Shown here: positions 1 to 8,932 of the stretch, in pieces
How the letters are laid out: each line of letters opens with the position of its first letter
How positions within the stretch are numbered: the stretch's first letter is position 1
From: an uncultured Alphaproteobacteria bacterium
GTDB lineage: Bacteria; Pseudomonadota; Alphaproteobacteria; HIMB59; GCA-002718135
Reading direction: 5' to 3'
Assembly: GCA_902614375.1 (NCBI GenBank)
Contig: CACMKZ010000001.1
Location: 124,001 to 188,000 of the forward strand
Length of the DNA stretch: 64,000 nt
Program-made: the position numbers and the translations under genes
Notes under the pieces: generated by a model
Databases searched by the model: none
The model's input: only the letters and a program-made list of their open reading frames with translations
What the model was told of the DNA's origin: nothing

Positions 1-485
1 CTTTACTTAAGGCTGGCGCCGACAAAGTTTCTATAAACTCTGCAGCAATTAAAAATCCTAATATCATTAAAGAGGCTTCTGAATATTTTGGAAACCAATG
101 CATTGTTGTGGCAGTTGATGCAAAAAAACACAATAATGATTGGTTTGTTTATTCTCATGGTGGGACTAAGAAAACTGATTTACTTGCTTTAAGCTGGATA
201 GAAAAAGTTCAAAAACTTGGAGCTGGTGAAATTCTTTTAACATCAATGGATAAGGATGGTACAAAATCTGGCTTTGATAATGAACTATTGGGTAAAGTAT
301 CAGAATTTATAAAGATACCAGTTATAGCTAGCGGAGGAGTTGGAACTCTAGATCATTTCTATGATGGTGTAGTTAAAGGCAAAGCAGATGCATTATTAGC
401 AGCCTCAGTCTTTCATTTTAATGAAATTAGCATTAAAGAAGTAAAGAAATACTTAAAGGATAAAAACATACATATTAGAGATTAA
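1..485 (+). CDS. hisF: Imidazole glycerol phosphate synthase cyclase subunit HisF, 5' end missing
   Basis: The frame is open from base 3, ahead of any start codon, so the window edge cuts this gene. The visible part begins LLKAGADKVSINSAA, then CIVVAVDAKK and IPVIASGGVGT, which are hallmark strands and phosphate-binding loops of the HisF (beta/alpha)8 barrel. With HisH, HisF turns PRFAR plus ammonia into imidazole glycerol phosphate and AICAR in cytoplasmic histidine synthesis. hisE follows after 5 bases, so the end of a histidine operon is inferred. Roughly the first third of the protein lies outside the window. An internal GTG could start a 125-residue protein, but homology runs upstream of it. 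Confidence 0.96.
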   Translation, partial: LLKAGADKVSINSAAIKNPNIIKEASEYFGNQCIVVAVDAKKHNNDWFVYSHGGTKKTDLLALSWIEKVQKLGAGEILLTSMDKDGTKSGFDNELLGKVSEFIKIPVIASGGVGTLDHFYDGVVKGKADALLAASVFHFNEISIKEVKKYLKDKNIHIRD

Positions 486-490
486 ACTTT

Positions 491-763
491 ATGAAAATTG
501 AAGACTTAAATGAAATTATAAACAATAGAGTAAAAACAAGAAAAAAAAATTCATATACAAATCAATTGTTAAAGTTGGGCCCAAAAAAAATAGCTCAAAA
601 ATTTGGAGAGGAAGCTTCTGAGTTAATCATAGATTTTTTAAAAGGATCAAAAAAAAGAACTACAGAAGAAGCTGTAGATGTAATCTATCATCTCCTTGTT
701 TTGTTAAAGTCAAAAAAAATTACCATTAAAGAGATTCACAAAGAAATAGATAAAAGAAATTAA
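491..763 (+). CDS. hisE: Phosphoribosyl-ATP pyrophosphatase HisE
   Basis: This 90-residue protein has the MazG-like all-alpha pyrophosphohydrolase signature: KFGEEASELIIDF near residue 38 and EEAVDVIYHLLVLL near 59. The acidic residues are the expected magnesium ligands. It hydrolyses phosphoribosyl-ATP to phosphoribosyl-AMP, the second step of histidine synthesis. It is a stand-alone HisE. The next-step enzyme, HisI, is encoded separately on the minus strand near 25.6-26.1 kb, as is usual when hisI and hisE are not fused. It sits between hisF and a HIT gene with gaps under 10 bases and is probably cotranscribed with both. Confidence 0.95.
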   Translation: MKIEDLNEIINNRVKTRKKNSYTNQLLKLGPKKIAQKFGEEASELIIDFLKGSKKRTTEEAVDVIYHLLVLLKSKKITIKEIHKEIDKRN

Positions 764-769
764 ATTATC

Positions 770-1120
770 ATGTACGATGAAAATAATATATTTGCTAAAA
801 TATTAAGAAAAGAAATACCTTGTGATAAAATTTATGAAGATGAGTTTAGTTTATTTTTCAAAGACATAAACCCTCAAGCCAAAATTCATATTTTAGGCAT
901 ACCAAAATATCCATGCGCTACTTTTTCAGAATTTTTGAAAAACGTAGATAGTAAAACTATCTCATCTTTTTTTAAAAGTGTTCAAATTGTTATAAAAGAT
1001 TTAAATATAGAAGAAAATGGATATAGATTAATCACAAACTCAGGACATGATGGTGGGCAAGAAGTGCCCCATTTTCATATCCATATTTTAGCAGGTGAAA
1101 AAATTGGAAGACTAAGATAA
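770..1120 (+). CDS. HIT-family (histidine triad) nucleotide-binding protein
   Basis: A 116-residue HinT-like protein. The catalytic triad motif HFHIHIL lies near the C-terminus (about residues 102-108), preceded by the family's NSGHDGGQEVPH segment. The N-terminus (NIFAKILRKEIPCDKIYED) is the usual start of bacterial HIT hydrolases. HinT proteins hydrolyse purine nucleoside phosphoramidates in the cytoplasm; the physiological substrate is generally unclear. A HIT gene directly after hisE is a frequent alphaproteobacterial arrangement. Its stop codon abuts the 3' end of the convergent BON-domain gene. Confidence 0.93.
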   Translation: MYDENNIFAKILRKEIPCDKIYEDEFSLFFKDINPQAKIHILGIPKYPCATFSEFLKNVDSKTISSFFKSVQIVIKDLNIEENGYRLITNSGHDGGQEVPHFHIHILAGEKIGRLR

Positions 1121-1729
1121 TTATTTTTCTTCTTTTATTATTACATAATTAACGATTTCATTTACACCCTTAATATTTTTAAGTGCAGAAACCATATCTT
1201 CTAAAAGATCTGGGCGAGAAGATATACCGGCGATATAGATTTTGCCCTGAATTGTTTCAAAATTAAATGTAATTGCTTTTAGACCAACAGTTTTTGCAGC
1301 TACTGCCCTTGCTTGAGTATTTATCCATAGATCACTAGCATAATCTTTAAGTGTTGATCTGTTGCCTATCTCTATTTCATTTATAATTTCTTTTACTCCT
1401 TCAACTTCCCACACTAATCTTACAGCATCTATTCTTATTTCTTGATTATCTACAAGACCTGTTAATAAAACCCTTCCTTCTAGAACACTAGTATTGATAT
1501 TAACGAATATATTATTTCCAGCATTTAGAAATTTAGCTGCAATATTGACTTTTATTGTTGCATCATCAATAACTGCTCCCATTGACCTTTCACCTTCAGC
1601 AACTACCAAAGCACCGCTTCCACCGGTAGCCAATATACCTGTTGGTGAACAACCTTGATTTAACAAAGTCAGCATTAAGGCAATTGGTATAAGTATAATT
1701 TTTATATTTTTTTTAAATCTAACAACCAT
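1121..1729 (-). CDS. Two-BON-domain lipoprotein (DolP/YraP/OsmY-like)
   Basis: The 202-residue product has a basic, hydrophobic signal segment ending LLNQGC, which I read as a slightly atypical lipobox with Cys27. Two BON domains follow, about residues 53-122 and 128-200, each with the alternating hydrophobic/Gly pattern (GRVLLTGLVDN; GKIYIAGISS). BON proteins bind phospholipid and help keep the envelope intact; the E. coli counterpart DolP sits in the same neighbourhood as rsmI and lpoA. The gene begins inside the 3' end of rsmI on the same strand (28-base overlap), which suggests translational coupling. Outer-membrane anchoring is inferred. Confidence 0.85.
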   Translation of the reverse strand: MVVRFKKNIKIILIPIALMLTLLNQGCSPTGILATGGSGALVVAEGERSMGAVIDDATIKVNIAAKFLNAGNNIFVNINTSVLEGRVLLTGLVDNQEIRIDAVRLVWEVEGVKEIINEIEIGNRSTLKDYASDLWINTQARAVAAKTVGLKAITFNFETIQGKIYIAGISSRPDLLEDMVSALKNIKGVNEIVNYVIIKEEK

Positions 1730-2547
1730 TTGTAAATTTTACTTTTATTAATTTTTGTAAATTTATGTACTATTTGGACGATGTCGGTCAAAGAAAATTT
1801 TGTAGCTAATTTTTTTAGCTCCCTTCTATATAATTCAATATCCTCAAAATCTTGATTTTTCTGTTTCATTCCATCAACGACAGCAACAAACTCACCTTTT
1901 AAATTTTCATTTTTTTGTAATATATCGTTTTTGACTTTAAGGATTGTCCCTCTAAAAACAAATTCATTAATTTTTGTAAGTTCTTTACATATCGAAATTG
2001 ATCTCTCTGGCATAAATTTTTCTAACATTTCAATAAAGTTTATTAATTTGTGACTTGAAACAAAAAGCACAGAGGTTCTTTTTTCTTGTGATAATTTTTT
2101 AATAAGCTCTTCTAATTTTTTATTTGATTTTGGTACAAATCCAAAAAAAGTAAATTCTGATAATGGCAAACCAGATAGCTGCAAACTGGATATAATGGAG
2201 GAGGGCCCAGGTATTGAAGTAAGTCTGATTTTATTTTTGATACAATACTGTATTAAATTATAACCAGGATCTGAAATTAATGGTGACCCTGCATCTGAAA
2301 TCAGCACACAATTTTTATTTTCTAAAAAACTCTCAATTTGAACTATTATTTTTTCTTCATTATAATCATGTAAGGCAAATAACTTCTTTTTAATGCCTAA
2401 TTTATTTAGTAATTTAAGTGAATGTTTAGGATTTTCACAAATAATAATATCACATTCTTTAAGAACACTTACAGCTCTGTAACTTATGTCTTCTAAATTA
2501 CCAATAGGGGTTGCAACTATTGAAAGACTATTAGTAGCATTATTCAT
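1702..2547 (-). CDS. rsmI: 16S rRNA (cytidine1402-2'-O)-methyltransferase RsmI
   Basis: A 281-residue tetrapyrrole-methylase-fold SAM enzyme. It shows LSIVATPIGNLEDISYRA at the N-terminus, DAGSPLISDPGYNLI and SIPGPSSIISSLQLSGL, all RsmI hallmarks. It 2'-O-methylates C1402 of 16S rRNA in the decoding centre. I chose the ATG at 2547, just before the conserved N-terminus; an upstream in-frame start would add 17 residues without family resemblance. The 5' end overlaps head-to-head with the LppC-type gene on the other strand, and the 3' end overlaps the BON gene. Confidence 0.94.
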   Translation of the reverse strand: MNNATNSLSIVATPIGNLEDISYRAVSVLKECDIIICENPKHSLKLLNKLGIKKKLFALHDYNEEKIIVQIESFLENKNCVLISDAGSPLISDPGYNLIQYCIKNKIRLTSIPGPSSIISSLQLSGLPLSEFTFFGFVPKSNKKLEELIKKLSQEKRTSVLFVSSHKLINFIEMLEKFMPERSISICKELTKINEFVFRGTILKVKNDILQKNENLKGEFVAVVDGMKQKNQDFEDIELYRRELKKLATKFSLTDIVQIVHKFTKINKSKIYKWLLDLKKI

Positions 2548-3805
2548 TTTATTTTTATTTAAATTTATATTTTCTTGTACTCCAGTTAACCCTTCCAAAC
2601 AAGCTCCAATAAACTCTCAGGAAACTTCTTCATCTAAGCAAATATCATCTATAAAGGTCACCGCCAATATAGATAAAAAAATTGAAAAAAAAGAAGATAA
2701 TTTTTCAAATAAAATTGTTTTAAACAAAAATATTATTGTTTTATTTGCAAAAGATAATGATCAAAAAATTACAAAACAATTTATAAATACTTTTGAATTA
2801 GCAATTTATAATCTAGGTATAATGGATATTGATTTGCAAATTAAATTTTTCGAAAATGAGAATGATCTTAAAAATATTATTGAAAATAATCTATCTTCAG
2901 GAAGAGTATTTTTAGGACCTATTCAATCAAAATATGCAACTCATTTAAATGACTATTGTGAAAACAATGTAATTTTTTTCACATTTTCATCTCAATCTTC
3001 ATTAGGAAAAAACTGTGTTTATTTATTAAATTTCTTCCCAAGAAATGAGCTTACAGAACTTATGTCACATTTAGACGAGAGTGCAAAAGTTGCACTACTT
3101 TATCCAGAAAATGAATATGGATATTTGATTAACAGCTTTATTGATGATTCGATTTTTGAAAGTCGTGCAGTTCTTGTAAATAGATCTTCTTATCGAGATG
3201 ATTTATCTAATGTTAGAGATGCAATAAAAGAATTAGGTAAGTATGAACTTAGAAAATATGAACTAAACAGACAAAAGCAAATTTTATCTCTGAAGTCTGA
3301 TGAAAAATCTAAAAAAAGATTGAAAAAATTAGAGAAATTTAAAACAACCAACGATTATGATTTCACTCATGTATTGATTGCTGATTATAGTTTAAATCTT
3401 TTACAAGTTGCACCTCTTTTACCTTACTATGACATAGATCCAAACATTGTTCAGTTTATGGGAACAGGAGTAATTGATGACAAAACTTTTTTTTATGAAC
3501 CTGCTTTGCAGGGAGCAATATTTCCCGGAGTTCCTGAGGAAAGTCGTATAAATTTAATAAATAATTACAAAGAAATCTATGATGATGAATTTTTAAGAGT
3601 TTCAACACTACCTTATGACCTAATGGGTTTAATTAATTTTATTTATAAAAACAAATATAATTTAGATGAGGTAATTAATTTATTAAATAATCCATACAAA
3701 AAATTTGATGGGGTTGATGGAAATTTTTATTTTAAAGATAATATTATTGAAAGAGACTTAGATATTTTAATAATTAATAATGGTAATTCTTTCCTAGTTA
3801 ATTAG
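2486..3805 (+). CDS. LpoA/LppC-type penicillin-binding protein activator lipoprotein
   Basis: The 439-residue product has an N-terminal hydrophobic stretch ending IFSC (Cys31), a good lipobox, then a Ser/Thr/Lys-rich linker and a periplasmic-binding-like fold of the LppC/YraM family. Recognisable segments are IIVLFAKDNDQK, SGRVFLGPIQSKY, KVALLYPENEYGY and ALQGAIFPGVPEESR. Relatives are outer-membrane lipoproteins that activate peptidoglycan synthases; that role here is inferred. Divergent placement next to rsmI is conserved. The start at 2486 means the first 62 bases lie antisense to the rsmI 5' end. Non-ATG starts inside that overlap are possible, but would shorten the basic n-region. The 3' end overlaps rdgB by 8 bases. 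Confidence 0.85.
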   Translation: MSSKLPIGVATIERLLVALFILFLFKFIFSCTPVNPSKQAPINSQETSSSKQISSIKVTANIDKKIEKKEDNFSNKIVLNKNIIVLFAKDNDQKITKQFINTFELAIYNLGIMDIDLQIKFFENENDLKNIIENNLSSGRVFLGPIQSKYATHLNDYCENNVIFFTFSSQSSLGKNCVYLLNFFPRNELTELMSHLDESAKVALLYPENEYGYLINSFIDDSIFESRAVLVNRSSYRDDLSNVRDAIKELGKYELRKYELNRQKQILSLKSDEKSKKRLKKLEKFKTTNDYDFTHVLIADYSLNLLQVAPLLPYYDIDPNIVQFMGTGVIDDKTFFYEPALQGAIFPGVPEESRINLINNYKEIYDDEFLRVSTLPYDLMGLINFIYKNKYNLDEVINLLNNPYKKFDGVDGNFYFKDNIIERDLDILIINNGNSFLVN

Positions 3806-4379
3806 ATAAAAAATTAATTAATTTTGTCACAGCTATAGATCTATGACTAATTTCATTTTTTTCTCTTGTACTTAATTCAGCTAATGTTCTTTTATAATTT
3901 TTGGGAATAAATATTGGATCATAACCAAAACCAAAACCACCTTTAATTTCATTTGATATTATACCATCTATTTTTCCATTAAATACTATGTTTTGATCGT
4001 TATGAATTGAAAGACTGATTGAGGTTTTAAAGTAGGCATTAAGTTTACTTTTTTTTTTAATACTTTTAATAATGTTTTTAAAACAAGTTTTATTATTTTT
4101 AAAACCATTCAAAAATCTTTTTGAACGAACACCTGGTTTCCAATTTAAGGCTTCAATACATATGCCTGAATCATCTGCAAAACATGGAATACCGGTTTTG
4201 TTAAAACCAAAGTCCGATTTTATCTTTGCATTTTCTTCAAAAGTTTGACCATTTTCTTTTGGTTCCTCTCTTAAGTTCACATCATTTAATGACAAAAGTT
4301 TGAGATCAAATTTTCTAAAAATTTTTTCTATTTCAATTATTTTATTTTTATTATTTGAAAAAAATAATAATTGCTTCAA
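3798..4379 (-). CDS. rdgB: XTP/dITP diphosphatase (RdgB/HAM1 family)
   Basis: 193 residues. FFSNNKNKIIEIEKIF at the N-terminus, CFADDSGICIEALNWKPGVRS (catalytic DDSG) in the centre, and GFGFGYDPIFIP plus AELSTREKNEISHR near the C-terminus together define HAM1/RdgB. It removes XTP, dITP and ITP from the nucleotide pool. It begins one base after the rph stop codon, forming the common rph-rdgB operon. The 3' end converges on, and overlaps by 8 bases, the LppC-type gene. Confidence 0.95.
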   Translation of the reverse strand: MKQLLFFSNNKNKIIEIEKIFRKFDLKLLSLNDVNLREEPKENGQTFEENAKIKSDFGFNKTGIPCFADDSGICIEALNWKPGVRSKRFLNGFKNNKTCFKNIIKSIKKKSKLNAYFKTSISLSIHNDQNIVFNGKIDGIISNEIKGGFGFGYDPIFIPKNYKRTLAELSTREKNEISHRSIAVTKLINFLSN

Positions 4380-4380
4380 T

Positions 4381-5091
4381 TTATTTCAACGCCTCTTTTT
4401 GTTTAGATATTATTTGTTTAACACCAATTTTTGCTAAAGAAAACAATTCTGAAAATTGATTATCATTAAAAAAAAATTCCTCACCAGTAACTTGTATCTC
4501 TGAAATTTCATTAGAATCACAAATTACGAAATTTGCATCTACTTGAGCTTCTGAGTCCTCTTTATAATCTAAATCTAATATTGCTTTATTTTCAACTATT
4601 CCTGTTGAGACAGCCCCTATAAAATTTTTGATAATCGGTTTTTGTAGATTATAATTATTCTTCAATTTTTCTATTGCTATGTATAAAGAAATAAAGCCAC
4701 CACTGATAGCAGCAGTTCTTGTTCCACCATCTGCCTGGATTACATCACAGTCTATTTTAATTTGACGTTCTCCAAGGTTAGAAAGGTCGACAATAGATCT
4801 TAAGCTACGACCAATTAATCTTTGTATTTCTTGTGTTCTACCCGATTGTTTTCCTCTTGCTGCCTCTCTATCCATTCTTGTATTTGTTGACCTTGGCAGC
4901 ATACCGTATTCTGCTGTTACCCAACCCTTACCAGTATTCTTTAGCCAATGAGGAACTTTCTCATCAATTGTTGCAAGACAAAGTACATGTGTATTTCCAA
5001 ATTTTACTAAACATGATCCATCCGCATGAATATTCACGTTTTTCTCAAATGATATTTCGCGCATTTGATTGAAGGATCTATCTTTTCTCAT
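4381..5091 (-). CDS. rph: Ribonuclease PH
   Basis: A 236-residue phosphorolytic 3'-5' exoribonuclease that trims tRNA 3' ends. Nearly the whole sequence matches the family: VTAEYGMLPRST, the phosphate-binding GKQSGRTQEIQRLIGRSLR, IDCDVIQADGGTRTAAISGG and LDLDYKEDSEAQVDANFV with its catalytic aspartates. The length is typical. It is first in the rph-rdgB operon and diverges from hrcA across a 47-base AT-rich gap, an arrangement common in Alphaproteobacteria. Confidence 0.97.
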   Translation of the reverse strand: MRKDRSFNQMREISFEKNVNIHADGSCLVKFGNTHVLCLATIDEKVPHWLKNTGKGWVTAEYGMLPRSTNTRMDREAARGKQSGRTQEIQRLIGRSLRSIVDLSNLGERQIKIDCDVIQADGGTRTAAISGGFISLYIAIEKLKNNYNLQKPIIKNFIGAVSTGIVENKAILDLDYKEDSEAQVDANFVICDSNEISEIQVTGEEFFFNDNQFSELFSLAKIGVKQIISKQKEALK

Positions 5092-5138
5092 ATAAATTTA
5101 ATAATAGTAGATAAATATTATTTTTAAATAAATATCTT

Positions 5139-6185
5139 ATGTCTGATAATGTATATGCACAAATAAATGATAGATCCAAATTAATTTTCAAAAAATTAGT
5201 TGAGTCATATCTTAAAACTGGGTCTCCAGCAGGATCAGAAACAATTATGAAGATGGGAGGCTTAAATCTTTCTTCTGCATCAATTAGATCTATTTTATCA
5301 AATTTACAAAAAGAAGGGCTTTTGTATGCTCCGCATAGATCAGCAGGAAGAATGCCCACTGAGAAAGGTATGAGATTTTTTGTTGATGGACTTTTAGAGT
5401 TTGGAAGAATTTCAAAAATAGATAAAGAAAATATAAAACAACAATGTTTAGCAAAAGGCAAATCTTATGAGGAGGTTCTAGATGTTGCTTCTAAGGCTAT
5501 TTCAGGATTATCAAGTTATGCGGGAATAGTTATTGCCCCAAAATTTCAAAAAAACTTAAAGCACGTTGAGTTTATAAGATTAAATAGTAGTCAATTAATG
5601 CTTATTCTTGCTTATGAAAATGGAGAAGTAGAAAATCGCATCATCGAAGATAATGGAAAATATAATAGTTCGTTACTTATACAGGCTTCTAATTACCTTA
5701 CATCAAAGTTTACTAATAAAAATATTTCACAAATTAAAAGACTAATTCAAACAGAAATAAAAAATTCACAAAATGAGTTAGAGTCAATCTCTTCAAAATT
5801 AATTCAACAAGGTATTATTGAAACTCAGCCTAATAGCAAAAATCCTTATATTTTTTTACATGGCCAATCAAATTTATTAAAAGATGAAATAGTTTCAAAA
5901 GATTTAGATCAAATTCGAAATCTTTTTGATGAAATTGAGAAAAAATCCAGTTTTGTAGATATATTAGAAACTGCAGGAAAGGCAAAAGGTGTTCAAATTT
6001 TTATCGGATCTAAAAATTTTTTGTTTAAACACTCTGGTCTTTCTATGGTAATGGCCCCATATAAAAATAATGATCAAGAAATTATTGGGGCTATAGGCGT
6101 AGTTGGTCCAACAAGGTTAAACTATTCCAAAATTGTTCCACTTGTTGATTATACGTCAAAAATTATTGGAAAGGTGATTGATTAA
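5139..6185 (+). CDS. hrcA: Heat-inducible transcription repressor HrcA
   Basis: A 348-residue protein. The N-terminal winged helix includes LVESYLKTGSPAGSETI and SSASIRSILSNLQKEGLL, followed by the family segment APHRSAGRMPTEKGMRFFVDGLLE. A GAF-like domain ends with FIGSKNF, LSMVMAPY and GAIGVVGPTRLNYSKIVPLVDYTS. HrcA represses groESL-type genes by binding the CIRCE inverted repeat. I saw no CIRCE element in this window, so its target is probably elsewhere, most likely groESL. The gene overlaps grpE by one base (TAATG). Confidence 0.97.
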   Translation: MSDNVYAQINDRSKLIFKKLVESYLKTGSPAGSETIMKMGGLNLSSASIRSILSNLQKEGLLYAPHRSAGRMPTEKGMRFFVDGLLEFGRISKIDKENIKQQCLAKGKSYEEVLDVASKAISGLSSYAGIVIAPKFQKNLKHVEFIRLNSSQLMLILAYENGEVENRIIEDNGKYNSSLLIQASNYLTSKFTNKNISQIKRLIQTEIKNSQNELESISSKLIQQGIIETQPNSKNPYIFLHGQSNLLKDEIVSKDLDQIRNLFDEIEKKSSFVDILETAGKAKGVQIFIGSKNFLFKHSGLSMVMAPYKNNDQEIIGAIGVVGPTRLNYSKIVPLVDYTSKIIGKVID

Positions 6186-6856
6186 TGGTTGAGAAAAAAG
6201 AAGAAGATAACCAACAAGAAGATATTAAAGAACCTGATTCTGAGAATATTGAAAAGGAAGAAGATAATAATGATAATAAAGAAAACACAGATACAGAAGA
6301 GACAAGTGAAGATGAAAACACTGAAGAAGATAGTTTAGAAAAGGAAATTGAAACACTAAAAGAAGAAAAAATCCGATTACTCGCTGAAATGGAAAATCTA
6401 AGAAAAAGATTTGAACGAGAAAAGGTTGAAACGATAAAGTTTGGTAGCATAAATTTAGCAAGAGATATTCTATCGCCAGGAGATAATCTAGAAAGAGCGC
6501 TAGATGCTTTACCAGAAGATGAAAATCATCCAGAAAGTATAAAAAATCTTATCGATGGTTTAAAAATGGTACTTAAAGAATATAAAAGTACTCTTGAAAA
6601 ACACGGGGTTAAAAAAATTGAAACTTTAAATCAAAAATTTGATCATAATTTTCATCAAGCTATGATGGAAGTTGAAAATAATGATGTAGAAGAAGGAACA
6701 GTAGTACAAGAAGTCCAATCTGGCTATACAATGCACGATCGTTTATTAAGAGCAGCAATGGTTGGGGTTTCCAAAAAACCAGTCGCTAAAACAGAAGAAC
6801 CCACAGAAGAACAAGAAGAAGACAATCCTGAAAATGAGAGTAAAGAAAAGTCATAA
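6185..6856 (+). CDS. grpE: Nucleotide exchange factor GrpE
   Basis: A 223-residue cochaperone that drives ADP release from DnaK. Residues 1-55 are very rich in Glu, Asp, Asn and Lys and look disordered. The long dimerising helix follows (EIETLKEEKIRLLAEMENLRK), then the family core ENLRKRFEREKV, DNLERAL, GVKKIETLNQKFDHNFHQAM and VVQEVQSGYTMHDRLLRAAMVGVSK. The C-terminal tail is again Glu-rich. It is coupled to hrcA upstream, and dnaK follows after a 125-base gap holding its own promoter. Confidence 0.97.
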   Translation: MVEKKEEDNQQEDIKEPDSENIEKEEDNNDNKENTDTEETSEDENTEEDSLEKEIETLKEEKIRLLAEMENLRKRFEREKVETIKFGSINLARDILSPGDNLERALDALPEDENHPESIKNLIDGLKMVLKEYKSTLEKHGVKKIETLNQKFDHNFHQAMMEVENNDVEEGTVVQEVQSGYTMHDRLLRAAMVGVSKKPVAKTEEPTEEQEEDNPENESKEKS

Positions 6857-6901
6857 AAAGCGCTAAATTACTTGTTTTTTTTAATATTAATCGGGAACAT
6901 C

Positions 6902-6930
6902 CTTGTATTTTAAAACTTTTTTCCCATATC
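6902..6930 (+). promoter_or_regulatory. RpoH (sigma32)-like promoter for dnaK
   Basis: CTTGTA (6902-6907) and CCCATATC (6923-6930) are separated by 15 bases. This fits the heat-shock sigma factor pattern of a CTTG box followed by a CC-rich minus-10. It lies about 50 bases upstream of the dnaK start, in the only sizeable gap of the chaperone cluster. Position and match are seen; sigma-factor use is inferred. Confidence 0.6.
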
Positions 6931-6981
6931 TAATGTAGCCAATGTTGATTGGTAAATAATTAAGTAAAGAGGATATAAAAT

Positions 6982-8904
6982 ATGGCAAAAGTAATCGGTA
7001 TTGATTTAGGTACTACAAACTCCTGCGTTGCAGTAATGGACGGTAAGGAAGCAAAAGTAATTGAAAACTCTGAAGGCGGAAGAACAACACCATCAATGGT
7101 AGCATTCAGTGACACAAAAGAAAAACTTGTTGGACAATCAGCAAAAAGACAAGCAGTAACTAATTCTGAAAATACTTTATTTGCCATAAAAAGATTAATC
7201 GGAAGAACATTTGAGGATGAAGCGGTTAAGTCTGATAGCGGATTAGTTCCTTATAAAATAGTTAAAGGTGATAACGGTGATGCTTGGGTAGAAGCACGCG
7301 GAGATAAATATAGCCCTAGTCAAATAAGTGCATTTATTTTACAAAAAATGAAAGAGACTGCAGAGTCTTATTTAGGAGATACTGTTACGCAGGCCGTTAT
7401 TACAGTTCCTGCATATTTTAATGACGCTCAAAGACAAGCAACAAAAGATGCTGGAAAAATAGCTGGACTAGAAGTCTTAAGAATTATTAACGAGCCCACT
7501 GCTGCAGCGTTAGCATATGGTTTAGATAAAAAGAAAACGGGTACTGTTGCTGTTTACGATTTAGGTGGAGGTACATTTGATATTTCTATTTTAGAAATAG
7601 GTGATGGTGTTTTTGAAGTTAAATCAACCAATGGTGATACGCATCTTGGCGGTGAAGATTTTGATCTTAAAATTATTGATTATCTTGCTGACGAATTCAA
7701 AAAAGATAATGGTATTGATTTGCGTTCAGATAAACTTGCACTTCAGCGTTTGAAAGAAGCTGCTGAGAAAGCAAAGATTGAATTATCAAGCTCAACTGAA
7801 ACAGAAGTTAACTTGCCATTTATAACAGCTGATCAATCTGGCCCTAAACATTTAACGATTAAATTATCAAGAGCAAAACTCGAAGCTATAGTAGGTGAAC
7901 TTTTAAATCAAAGTTTAAAACCTTGTGAAATGGCACTTAAAGATGCTGGATTACAAGCTGCAGAAATCGATGATGTTATTTTAGTTGGTGGTATGACAAG
8001 AATGCCTAAAGTAACGGAGATAGTAAAAAACTTTTTTGGTAAAGAGCCTAATAAAGGTGTTAACCCAGATGAGGTTGTAGCATCTGGTGCTGCCATTCAA
8101 GCAGGAGTATTACAAGGTGATGTCAAAGATGTTTTATTGCTTGATGTTACTCCTTTATCACTCGGTATTGAAACACTCGGCGGTGTATTTACAAAACTTA
8201 TCGATAAAAATACAACTATTCCAACAAAGAAGAGCCAGGTGTTTTCTACAGCTGAAGATAATCAGAGTGCAGTTACTATTAGAGTTTTCCAAGGTGAAAG
8301 AGAGATGGCTGCTGATAATAAATTATTAGGTCAGTTTGATCTAGTAGGTATTCCACCAGCCGCAAGAGGCATGCCTCAAATTGAAGTAACTTTTGATATT
8401 GATGCAAATGGTATTGTAAATGTTTCTGCTAAAGACAAATCAACTGGCAAAGAACAACAAATTAAGATCCAGGCTTCTGGTGGATTATCAGATGAAGAGA
8501 TTGAAAAGATGGTTAAAGAGGCAGAAGAAAACGCTGAGGCTGATAAGAAGAAAAGAGAAGCTGTTGATACTAGAAACCATGCTGATAGTTTAATTAATGA
8601 AACTGAAAAGAATTTAAAAGAGCACGGAGATAAAATTCCTGAAGCTGATAAAAACAAAATCACAAAAGATATTGAAGAGCTTAAGAAAGTTAAAGACAGT
8701 GAGGATTTAGAAGCTATAAAATCTAAAACTGAAGCACTTGTTCAGTCATCTCTTAAAATGGGTGAAGCAATTTATAAACAAAACCCACAAGGCGCTGCAC
8801 CTCAACCTGATCCATCTGGTGCTGAACCATCAGCTGATAATACAAAAGATGAAAAGGTTGTAGATGCAGAATTTGAAGAAGTAGACGAAGATAAAAAAGA
8901 TTAA
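6982..8904 (+). CDS. dnaK: Molecular chaperone DnaK (Hsp70)
   Basis: A full-length 640-residue Hsp70. The nucleotide-binding domain begins [19 protein letters not shown] and includes [30 protein letters not shown] and [13 protein letters not shown]. The interdomain linker [16 protein letters not shown] leads into the substrate-binding domain, a Lys/Glu-rich lid, and the acidic tail ([13 protein letters not shown]) typical of proteobacterial DnaK. It refolds proteins with DnaJ and GrpE, encoded on either side. GAGG precedes the ATG. Codon choice is more regular than in the neighbours, as expected for high expression. Confidence 0.99.
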   Translation: MAKVIGIDLGTTNSCVAVMDGKEAKVIENSEGGRTTPSMVAFSDTKEKLVGQSAKRQAVTNSENTLFAIKRLIGRTFEDEAVKSDSGLVPYKIVKGDNGDAWVEARGDKYSPSQISAFILQKMKETAESYLGDTVTQAVITVPAYFNDAQRQATKDAGKIAGLEVLRIINEPTAAALAYGLDKKKTGTVAVYDLGGGTFDISILEIGDGVFEVKSTNGDTHLGGEDFDLKIIDYLADEFKKDNGIDLRSDKLALQRLKEAAEKAKIELSSSTETEVNLPFITADQSGPKHLTIKLSRAKLEAIVGELLNQSLKPCEMALKDAGLQAAEIDDVILVGGMTRMPKVTEIVKNFFGKEPNKGVNPDEVVASGAAIQAGVLQGDVKDVLLLDVTPLSLGIETLGGVFTKLIDKNTTIPTKKSQVFSTAEDNQSAVTIRVFQGEREMAADNKLLGQFDLVGIPPAARGMPQIEVTFDIDANGIVNVSAKDKSTGKEQQIKIQASGGLSDEEIEKMVKEAEENAEADKKKREAVDTRNHADSLINETEKNLKEHGDKIPEADKNKITKDIEELKKVKDSEDLEAIKSKTEALVQSSLKMGEAIYKQNPQGAAPQPDPSGAEPSADNTKDEKVVDAEFEEVDEDKKD

Positions 8905-8932
8905 CGCTCCATAATTTTTATAAGGAGGAGAT

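Noticed and set aside
5092..5138. Possible CIRCE element for HrcA between rph and hrcA
   Set aside because: No TTAGCACTC/GAGTGCTAA pair is present here or before grpE, dnaK or hsp20.
4833..5461. Open frames antisense to rph and hrcA
   Set aside because: Both underlying genes are unambiguous and the antisense frames have no recognisable motif.
6163..6461. Serine- and phenylalanine-rich open frames antisense to grpE
   Set aside because: They mirror the acidic low-complexity start of GrpE; no ribosome-binding site or family resemblance.
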